In this document: positions 10,130 to 20,900 of the stretch, in pieces
Layout: every line of letters begins with the position of its first letter
Numbering within the stretch: the stretch's first letter is position 1
Origin: Tolypocladium sp. Sup5 PDA-1
Taxonomy: Eukaryota; Ascomycota; Sordariomycetes; Hypocreales; Ophiocordycipitaceae
NCBI GenBank assembly: GCA_000750105.3
Contig: JPHH03000009.1
Coordinates: 248,001 to 312,000 of the forward strand
Reading direction: 5' to 3'
Length of the DNA stretch: 64,000 bases
Made by a program: the position numbers and the translations under genes
The notes under the pieces: model-generated
Told to the model about the DNA's origin: nothing
Database searches by the model: none
Seen by the model: the letters and a program-made list of their open reading frames with translations, nothing else

Positions 10130-10948
10130 CTAGCTGCTAATCATCTCTAGCATATCTATCCAGAACCTTTCTACCTTCATAACGTGTTCCTGGCGAGTGT
10201 AGCAGACAAATCTCGCAGATAGGCCGTGGGCACGCAGGGCGCGGCGGAAACCATCGGCCTGGGAAAAGGGAGATGACCCGTCCTCCTCGCCGTGGAGGAT
10301 GAGCATGGACGGGATAACTGGGTGAACTAGCTTACTAGCCGCGCGGACGGCGCAGGCCACCTCCAACAGGACGTTGGCTTTGCGGTTGCTGGTGTTGTCG
10401 TGCTTATGGTTACTACAGACTGCCAGCGAATCTCTCCACTTACCTGTTCTAAAAAGCAGGGAATAGGCAGAAAGCCGCTATTAATGGAACTTTTTGCGGG
10501 GGTTCGGCTTTCAGCCTCGGGTAAGGCTGAGGTCTTGAATACTACATACAACGGGGGTCTACCCCAACCAGGACTAGAGACGGCAGAATTCAACCGAACC
10601 GAGCCAAGGGTCAGAGGCAACCACATGCCGAATGATCGAGGCCCGGATCGTGGCGCAGGGTCAATGACCGGGGCAGTGCAAGGATGGTTGGTCAGTCTCC
10701 AAGAGATCGCGATAGAGTGTGGCAAGCATCTTGGCTGTGGCTGGACTGGCCCAAAGCATGGGTCGACAGAGACTCTGCCCGGAAGTTGTGAGATGACATC
10801 TTTCTAAATGGAAGAGAGCACGCACGACTAGAAACTTTTTTCACCAGGGTCTTGTTTCGCGGATAACCGGAACCTAGCGCCTCCAGGGTCGCATTAGGAC
10901 GCATACTATACACAGCCTACAGGGAGCACATGCAGGGACTTAACTAAT
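9877..10948. repeat. 21-bp direct repeats bracketing a 1.05 kb segment
   Basis: The 21 bases at 9877-9897 (beginning ACATGCAGGGACTTAAC) recur identically at 10928-10948; the preceding bases CAGAGAGA and CAGGGAGC are also alike. The bracketed segment holds the S9 peptidase fragment. No inverted termini were seen, so this is not evidently a transposon. A short duplication or an excision/insertion scar are alternatives. Confidence 0.55.
10130..10390 (-). pseudogene. C-terminal fragment of a S9 prolyl-oligopeptidase-family hydrolase
   Basis: About 85 codons on the minus strand match the end of acylaminoacyl-peptidase-like alpha/beta hydrolases. They show a strand leading to the acid residue (MLILHGEEDGSSPFSQADGF), a helix (RRALRAHGLSARFVCY), the region of the catalytic His (TRQEHVMKVERF) and a terminal DMLEMI helix. 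There is no ATG in the fragment, and upstream sequence shows no nucleophile elbow or propeller, so the first several hundred residues of the parent gene are absent. It is a relic between the exporter and the NRPS. Family identity is by pattern and is reasonably secure. Confidence 0.6.
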
Positions 10949-11978
10949 ACATACCTAGGCAGATGCATGCCCTTAAAGTGTCGAATTTTTACCTAATATG
11001 CGAACCACTAGATGCCTGTCCGAGCCTCAGCAGCGCAACAGAAGGATGGGCCTGAACCTCGTGGCCTTGCCAGCGCAGCCGATGTATCCGATCCTTGGTG
11101 GGAGCCTCTCATAAGATTCACAACCTCCTTCCATTGCTGTCTGCTTACAGTAGCGTAGTCAGCAGCCACGCGGAACTGGCGAGCCGAAAAGTCCTTGCTC
11201 AAGGGCCAGATGAAGACGTTTTCCTTTTCGAGTCCCTGCGTCGGCTCGGCTAGAGGCGGATCCCTGCCTGATGACATAGTATAGGATCGAAATTCAGGTT
11301 CTAGAGCTATATTCCGAGTTCCCATGCCGAAGACACGGGCAAAATACTAGACCTGAACGGATGATCTTAACGTTTAGAGCAAAGTCTCGGGAGCATGATC
11401 CTAGGATCAAAAGCTCCGTGTAAAGAAACCCATTAGATCTCAACTTCAAGGTCAGCCGTGCGGAATTAGACTTGCAGACTCGGACCTTGTGGTCGGAATG
11501 TCGACACCCGACGCGTGGCATCACACCATACCGCACTATAGCTACCCCATCTCCGGGCCCCCATAACGGGCAGTCAGGTTTAGGATGCCGGCGTAAGCAT
11601 CACGACATTGGTTCAACAAGGAATGATGCTTGGTCGCTTGACGTTAGTCTCACGTGTATCGAGGGAGACAGAGAGGGTTGCAGCATCGGAGTTTCGGCTT
11701 CACGACCCACAACGCTACATATCCATTGTAAGCAGAAAACTAATGATGGGCTTTGGACGAAACTGATACAGGGCTTTTGCGCGTGAGGGAGTAAGCGGTA
11801 TCAATTGGTGGCCGTTCGAGCCGGCCAAGCTTCGCCTCCCTTCCGTGCACGACGTATTAGTTTCATCAGCCGATGAAAGCAGTATGCAAAACAGATCAGA
11901 AGAAACAAACTTTGCTTGTCACCTACCACGAGGGATCTCTTGAACATCACCCGCAACTGTTCCAGACGAAAATTAAAC
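10391..11978. other. Long 5' flank of the NRPS gene
   Basis: 1.6 kb with no recognisable gene. A near match to the cluster element, CGGAGTTTCG, lies at 11687-11696, 282 bases upstream of the NRPS ATG. The right copy of the direct repeat is at 10928-10948. Confidence 0.5.
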
Positions 11979-14900
11979 ATGGTTCAACTGCCGGACATCA
12001 ACAACGACTTTGAAGGCATAACTGCCATGGGTGGTGGAGCCGCAAGCGTTACCAGGCCGTCCGTCGACGACTGTTTACCACCAAACAATGCCGAACAATC
12101 CTCTGCTTATTGGAAGCAACAATTCATCGGCTTGGACTCGGCGCGATTCCCGCTGCTGCCTCATTCGGCATATCAACCACAAACGGACAAGACTTACGAC
12201 CACTTTATCCAAGATGTAACTCTGGCGGCAGACGACACTGCCCGTTCCGCGTTGATCCGTGCAGCCTGGGCGACGCTGCTTTCATGGCACAGCGGCTCAC
12301 CCGACACGGTGTTCGGGGCCATGCTGGCGGGCCGTCATGCAGACAGATCCGAGCCAACTGTGGTTCCCATTCGGGTCATAGTTGACGGGAACATGACAGT
12401 TGGAGGCCTTCTGCAGCAACTCCAACGTCACGCTGCAGAAATGATCCCGTTCGAGCAAACGGGTCTGCAACACATTCAAGTCTCAAGCGAGGAAGCCCAA
12501 CGGGGCTGCCAATTCCAGACACTGCTGGTAGAGCAATCTAGCGGTGCTAGGGATTCCGATGCGGACCTCTCCGGCACGTACGCAATCATGCTGGCGTGCC
12601 ATATCGAAGATCGTAGCCTTCACTTGCGTTTGAGGTTCGATTCCAACCTCATGAGCGAAGAAGAGATGAAGCGTCTAGCACACCAGCTGGAGCTCATTGT
12701 GCAGCAGCTTTGTCAGGGAGAGATGGCCATGACAAAGATGAGCGATCTCGAAGCGGCCAGCACCCACGACTTGTCCACTATCTGGAAGTGGAACACGGAC
12801 GTACCTGACTCAGTGAATATGCGTGTACACCAAGTCTTCGCCGAAAGGGTCTGGGACAACTCGGCTTCACCAGCAGTTTGCGCTTGGGACGGCGACTTAA
12901 CGTACGGCCAACTAGACGAGTTGTCGACAAGACTGTCATACTATCTTGTTAGTATAGGCGTTCGACCAGGCATCATCGTGCCCCTTTGCTTCGAAAAGTC
13001 GATGTGGGTGCCAGTGGCGATCTTGGCCGTGATGAAAGCCGGTGGCGCGTCCGTTTTGCTAGACGTCACACAGCCCAGCGAACGTCTACGGAGTATCGTG
13101 GAACAGCTGCCGTCAACAAAGTTGATACTAAGCTCTGCGGCGAGAGAAGGACTTGCAGGCAGAGTCACTCAAGCCCCCGTGGTCAGAGTCAGCAAGACAT
13201 CACTCGAAACACACCAACTGAATCCCGACTGGGCTATCACGCCGCCCTCACCAGGAGACTCTGGCTCGCCGCTGTACATAGTATTCACCTCTGGCAGCAC
13301 CGGTTTCCCAAAAGGGGCTATCGTAACGCACGATAACTTCTGCAGCGCCATTACGCACCAGCAGAAGGCCCTGGGCTTCACGACTTCATCTCGAGTATTC
13401 GACTTCACGTCCTATGCCTTCGATGTTGCTTGGTCTAATATACTCCATACGTTAACGGCCGGAGGATGTCTGTGCATTCCTTCGGAAGAGGACCGATCAA
13501 CCGCGGCTGATGTCGCAAGCTCAATTGCCCATCTACGCGCAAACTACCTGCACTTAACGCCAACTGTTGCACGCATGCTGGATCCTTCCGCGCTGCCTGG
13601 CTTAGAGAAAGTTGTTTTCATCGGCGAGACACTAAAGAGGACCGATGTGACCAGGTGGATGTCAAATAATGTCCAGGTCTACAACACTTACGGACCGGCA
13701 GAATGCACGGTCACGAGCACGATTGAAGTTGTTGATCTCCACTCTGAGAAAGGCAGCGATCCTGGCATTGGCAGAGCAATTGGCGCGGTATCGTGGATCC
13801 TACAACCAGATGCCAAGAGCTTAGCTGCTATTGGAACGATAGGTGAGCTGTGGCTCGAGGGCCCCATTGTCGGCGGAGGCTACTTGGACAATCCGGACAA
13901 GACCAAGGCCGCCTTTGCAGAGGATCCGGAGTGGCTCCTCCAGGGGGCACCAGATTCGCAAGTACCAGGCCGACGTGGGCGCCTGTATAGGACTGGTGAT
14001 ATGGTCCGATACAACGCGGATGGCTCACTCTGCTTCATCGGCCGCAGAGACAACCAGGTCAAGATCCGCGGTCAGCGCGTGGAGCTCGGCGAAATTGAGC
14101 ACCATATCCGAGATCTGCTGCCTCCTGAGGTAAAGCAAGTGGTCGCTGAAGTCATTGTCCCGAAGGGCACGAACATACCGACTCTGGCCCTGTTCTTCAC
14201 CTTACCCGGTGTAAGCGATGAAGACCTGGAAGAAAAAGCAACGCCACTCGTCACAAGTCTTCAAGAGGGATTGGTTAATCGAGTCACTTCGTACATGATA
14301 CCAAGTGCATACTTCCCCCTATCAAACCTTCCCATGACGGCCTCTGGCAAAACCGATCGGAAATGTCTCCGTGAGCTGGGAGCCACTATGGAACGAGAAT
14401 CACTATTTGCCAGAAGCAAGTCGGCTAGAGAGCCCTCTACAGCGACTGAACGAAGGTTGCGGTCAATGTGGGCGTTGGTGCTCAAGCTTGAGCCCAGCCA
14501 GATAAGCGCAAACGACAGCTTCCTGCGCCTCGGCGGTGACTCTATCCTGGCTATGCAACTGGTTGCCGCCGCACGTGAAGAAGGCATTTTCCTTACTGTG
14601 CAAGAAATCTTCAAACAGCCAAAACTTCAGGAGCTAGCGAAGTTGGCCGAGTCAAAGAAGCTTACACGGAAGGATGAGAAAGTGGCGCAGCCTCTGTCTC
14701 TGCTTCGAGCTGGCACAGATGCGGAAGAGGCCCGCAAGAACGCGGCGACCATGTTCTCGGTCGACGTTTCCGATATCGAGGACATCTTTCCATGCACACC
14801 GCTCCAAGAAGGGTTGCTAGCCATGACTGCAATGAGCGCAGACAAGTACATCTCGCGCAGCCTTGTCGAAATTCTCCCTGGTGTCGACACTGTTAGACTT

Positions 14901-17900
14901 CAAGAGGCTTGGGAACAAGTCTACGCAGTAGCTCCAATATTGCGCACCCGAATCGTTGATTTGCCGGACCAAGGCTTGGTGCAAGTCGTGCTGCGGCAGA
15001 AACTCCCCTGGCAGACGAGTGATCCACTGGAGGCATATCGACTCAAGGAGCACAAGTCGGAGTGCCAGAATTCCATGGGTCTGGGCACTGAACTGACACG
15101 CTTGGGTATTTCCCACGGCCAGACAACGGACAAAACGTATCTGTCTTGGACCCAGCATCACGCCGTATACGATGGATGGTCGCTTCAGCTCCTACAAGAC
15201 GCAGTGGAGCAAGCCTACTTTGGAGTTGAAGTAAAGCCCATGGCTAGCCTTCAGTCCTTGGTCCAGTACCTTCTTCAGTCGGACAGAGGGGAACAGGAAG
15301 CCTTCTGGAAACATCAGTTTCACGGACTTCAAGCGCAACAGTTTCCTGCCCTCCCAGTCGCCACGTACCAACCAAACGCGGACAAAGTTATCGAACACTC
15401 TATCAGCAGCATCCAGTGGCCAGCAGGCGAGATCACGGCTTCAACAATCATCCGTGCTGCCTGGGCAACTTTAGTGTCCTGGCAGTGCGCATCACAGGAT
15501 ACAGTGTTTGGCGCTGTGGTACTTGGGCGACAGGCCCCGGTGCCCGGTCTCGAAAGTCTAGCAGGCCCTACAATTGCCACTGTTCCCCTTCGTGTCGTGG
15601 TGAATGGCGAGGCGACTGTACTGCAACTTCTTGAGCAAGTCCAAAATCAGTCGACCGACATGATTCTGCACGAGCAAACAGGGCTGCAGCGCATTCGCCG
15701 TATAAGCGAGGAAGCGGACCGCGGCTGTCAATTCCAGTCTCTGCTGGTGGTGCAACCCGCGAAGGGGAGCAATCGACAGAGCAAGGTCTTCAAAAAGGCC
15801 ATTGATGATGAGGATGACGCTAATATATACGAGGATGGCTCCCGGGGCAGCGGAATGGATGCCTTCAGCACCCATGCCATCACGCTATCATGTCAAATTG
15901 ATACTTCCAATCTTGACTTGCAGGTATACTTCGACTCAAATGTAATCAGCGAGCAGGATGCCAAACGAATATCCCAGTGTCTAGAGCACATCATACGCCA
16001 GCTTTGTCAACCCAACCTAGCCACGACGAGAATATGCGACCTAAGTATGGCAAGCGAACTGGATCTCCGTACGATATGGACATGGAACGCCAGTCCTCCT
16101 ACAGCCGCTGATGCATGCGTTCACGAACTCATCGCAGAGCGCGTTCGGGAGGACCCAGATGCGAAGGCGATATGCGCATGGGATGGCGAACTGACATATG
16201 GCGAGCTCGACGACCTCTCCACGAGGCTGGCTTATGAGCTTGTAAATATGGGAGTCCGGCCGGGTACGATTGTGCCCCTTTGCTTCCAGAAATCTATGTG
16301 GGTGCCGGTCTCTAAGCTTGCTGTCATGAAGGCCGGCGGCGCTTCAGTTACAATGGACTCCACGCAGCCGGAAGAACGACTCAAGAGTCTCGTGCATCAA
16401 TTTGGGTCTGATATCATCCTCAGCGGCACTTCCACCAGCTCGCTGGCTTCGGCAATCGCCGGAATACCAGCATTCGTGGTATGCGGCGAGACCCTGCCCA
16501 GAATCCACTCAGTCCCGGCGGCTGAGAACTACCAAGAGACAGAATTTCCTGTTGTCAAGCCGACAGACCTCCTGTACCTGGTGTTTACGTCTGGGAGCAC
16601 TGGGGCGCCAAAAGGTGCCATGATGACACACTCGAACTTTGCGACAGCTACAAAGCACCATGGGCCGGCGCTGGGCTTCAAAAAGTCTTCCAGGGTTGCT
16701 GACTTCGCCTCTTACGCATTTGACGTATCGTGGGCCAACTTTCTGAACACGATGACTGCAGGTGGCTGCCTTTGCATTCCTTCCGAAGAGGACCGTCAAC
16801 ATGACTTTGTGGGGTTCATGTCAAGATTCCAGGTTAATTACGTTGACCTAACGCCGTCAGTTGCGGCGCTCTTGGACTTGAATTTGGTGCCCCAACTCGA
16901 GACCGTTGTGGTTGGCGGTGAGCTCGTGGAGCTCGACAAGCTTCAACATCTGCAAAACCTCCAATCGCTTATCATTACTTATGGCCCGGCTGAGTGTACA
17001 GTTACCGCAACAGCAGTTGACGTGAGGAGACAGGGTGTCCCTAGCAGCTCGATTGGTTCGGCCTGTGGAGCCACAACCTGGGTCATTGACCCAGAGAAGA
17101 ACGTGCTCGTGCCTGTCGGCTCTATAGGGGAACTGGTCCTTGAAGGCCCCCTCAACGGCTTGGGCTATCTCAATGATCCGGACAAGACAGCAGCTGCCTT
17201 CATCGAGGATCCACAATGGCTCAAGCAGGGAGGTCCAGGAGTACCGGGCCGCCGCGGTCGACTTTATAGGACGGGCGACCTCGTACGCTACCATTCGGAT
17301 GGTTCGCTCATATTCATCGGACGACAAGATAGCCAGGTCAAGATTCGCGGCCAGCGAGTTGATCTGAGCGAGATCGAATTCCATGTGCGAAAACTGCTGC
17401 CGGCTGAGATATCAGTTCACGTTGTAGCCGAGGTGGTAACGCCGCAGGCCGCCAAGAGTCCCGTGCTCGTGGTTTTCTTCACCATGGCTGATGTGGAAGA
17501 TATGCAAGTAATGCAGGAGAACTTTGCTCCAGTGTTGGAGGATCTCGAGCGAAGACTGGCCAGACAGCTGCCAGCGTTCATGCTGCCAGGTGCATACGCT
17601 CCCATTGCGAATATCCCAATATCAGCCACGGGGAAAACGGATCGACGCGCTGTTCGTGAATATGGAGCTTCACTGGGCCCAAAAGCACTTTCCGCACTGT
17701 CAAAATCTCGATCTGGTGAGCATATCGAACCAGTTACCGCTGCTGAGAAGAAGCTGCAGCTCTTGTGGAGTTCAGTCCTTGGGATCGCTCCCAGTCAAAT
17801 CAGCGCAGATGATAGTTTCATGCGCCTTGGAGGCGACTCCATCGCGGCGATGAGACTGGCGGCGGCGGCACGGCAGAGTGCCATCCCCGTCACAGTGGCG

Positions 17901-20900
17901 CAGATCCTTAAGCATCCTCAGCTCAATGAGCTTGCCAAGGTGATCGAGCAGCAACAAGACGAGCAACAGGACGACATGGAACAACAGGACGAAATCATCG
18001 AGCCTTTCTCTCTGCTGAAAGCCAGTGTTAGCAAGGGGCAGGCTCGACAAGACACGGCAGAACTGTGCTCTGTGGATACGGCCGAGATCGAGGATGTGTT
18101 CCCTTGCACAGCCCTTCAAGAGGGCCTGATAGCTATGACAGCTAGAAGGGCTGGCGATTATGTTCAGCGCACTCTTCTGGAGCTCAAGCCGGAGGTAGAC
18201 CTTGGTCGCTTCCGATTAGCATGGGAAGATGTCTTTGCCATGGCCCCAATCCTGCGCACCTGGATTGTCAATTTGGAAGGTCAGGGGCTAGTCCAGGCTG
18301 TGCTTCGCAAACCGCTCCTTTGGAAACATAGCAACTCGATTGACGCATATCAGCGAGAGGAGAGAGATGAGGAGTACCACCAACGATCTATGAGCCTTGG
18401 AGCTCCGTTGACCACTTTTGGAATCATCGATGACACGGCCAACAACAAGAGATATTTCGCTTGGACCCAACACCACGCAACCTATGATGGCTGGTCCCTC
18501 AAGCTGCTGTACGATGCTTTTGAACAAGCATATCAAAACAAAACGGTCGACAAATTCATTGTTTTCCAGCCTTTCATCAAATATGTGCTTGAGCAAAGTC
18601 ATGACGATGAGGTTGCCTTTTGGAAGCAGCAGTTCTCGGCTCTAGACGCGCCGCAATTTCCCGAAATCCCGGCCAGGCATCAGCCGCAGGCAGACAAAGC
18701 CCTCAAGCATTCCATCAGCAGCATCCAGTGGCCAGCAGGCGACGTCACGGCTTCTTCTACACTCCGTGCTGCGTGGGCAACGCTGCTCTCTTGGTATGGT
18801 GCATCCCCGGATACTGTTTTTGGAGCGGTAGTCCTTGGGAGGCAGGCACCGATACCAAAGATAGAGAATCTGGCCGGGCCTACAATCGCGACGGTCCCAA
18901 TCCGTATTCTAGTAGACGGGGACCTATCCGTGCAGGACTTTCTGAAGCAGACGCAAAGCCAAGCGACGGAGATGATACAGTTCGAGCAGACGGGCCTTCA
19001 GAACATCTCCCGATTCAATGAGGACACACAACGCGGCTGCCAGTTCCAAACACTTCTTGTCGCACAAGCCGCAGAGACTTCCGACGATACTATCATGGAA
19101 AGCTCTGTTTTTGAAAGCGGCAATAGGCAAGATGAGGCGACCACTACTGACGTTTGTGGCCTCGTAAGCGGCGAGCTAGATGCGTTCAGCACATACGCAA
19201 TTACCCTTACGTGCGAAATTGAGGGGCCTTCAGTGCGTCTACTGGTTCGCTTTGACTCAAAAGTCATTACCACACAAGAGGTACAAAGGCTGGTGCAACA
19301 ACTGGAGCATGTGCTACGACAGCTCTGTCAGCCCGAAACTGCAACGTCCAACGTCAAGATGGGTGATCTAGACATGGCATCGGAGCAGGACTTGAGTACC
19401 ATCTGGAATTGGAATGCGACTGTTCCCGAGACTGTGAATGGATGCGTTCACCACATATTCGACCAAAGAGTCCGTGAAAATCCGACCGCACCAGCAGTAT
19501 GTGCGTGGGACGGCGAACTCAGCTACAGCCAGCTAGATGATCTATCTAGTCGACTCGCACATCATCTCATCGACGCAGGAGTGAAACCAGGGGTAATTGT
19601 GCCGCTCTACTTCAAGAAGTCAGTATGGGTGCCAGTGGCGATTCTAGCTACCATGAAAGCCGGTGGAGCTGGTGTGACACTGGATGCTACATTACCTGTT
19701 GGGCGCCTGAGGGGGATTGTGGAACAAGTATCACCGGTACTGATGTTAAACTCAGCGGCCTGCCAAGATCTTGCTCCTCAAGTCACTTCTGCGCCTACAT
19801 TGACGGTTGACGAGGCCTTGTTGAAGCAGCTGGAAACCCAAGAGCCAAGAGCGCTACTCCCGGCAGTCGATCCGAACTCACCACTATACATTGTCTTCAC
19901 CTCTGGCAGTACTGGCTTGCCCAAGGGAGCGATTATGACGCATAGCAACTTTTGTAGTTCTGCCAAGCACCACCAGCAACCCCTCGGCCTTGAAGCCACC
20001 TCCCGCGTTTTCGAGTTTACATCCTACGCTTTTGACGTAGCGTGGTCGAACATCCTCCATGCACTCACTGTCGGAGGGTGCTTATGTATTCCATCGGAGG
20101 AGGACCGTATCACAGATATTGCTGGTTCCATCGCTCGGCTTGGCGCCAACTTCGTTCATCTCACCCCGACGGTTGCGAATATTTTGGATCCTTCGGCATT
20201 ACCTGGCCTGGAGAAGATTCTCTTTACTGGCGAAGCGCTGAAACGAGCTGATGTAACGAGGTGGAGATCCAACAACAACGTCCAGTTCTACAACACATAC
20301 GGACCTGCCGAATGCACAGTTACCAGCACAGTTGAAGTCGTAAGCCCCTATGACGACCATGACCCAAGCATTGGCAAACCCTACGGCACATTGGCGTGGG
20401 TGGTAAAGCCTGACGCCAAGAGCCTGGCAGCCATCGGTACTGCTGGTGAGTTGTGGGTTGAAGGTCCTACCGTTGGCGGAGGCTACTTGAACAACCCGGA
20501 AAAGACTTCATATGCCTTTGTCGAAAACCCAGAGTGGCTATTACAAGGAGGGGCTGGAGTGCCTGGCCGGCGCGGACGATTATACCGGACTGGCGATATG
20601 GTTCGGTATAATCCAGACGGTTCCATTTTCTTTATCGGCCGTAAAGACACTCAAGTCAAAGTCCGCGGTCAACGCGTAGAACTCGGCGAGGTCGATTATC
20701 ACGTCCGGCAGCTGCTACCTTCCGAGGTCAAGCAAGTTATAACAGAGATAATCACCCCACAGGCCACCATGACGCCGACCTTGGCTGTGTTCCTTACGGT
20801 TGTTGGAACCCTGAGCGCAGAGCAGTTAGAAGAGAAATCAGCTCCTCTGATAACAAGCCTTAAGGCGGATCTGGTCAAAAGGCTGCCTCCGTACATGGTA

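Noticed and set aside
11916..11978. 21-codon upstream extension of the NRPS frame
   Set aside because: It begins with TTG, not ATG; the first ATG in frame at 11979 has a good context.
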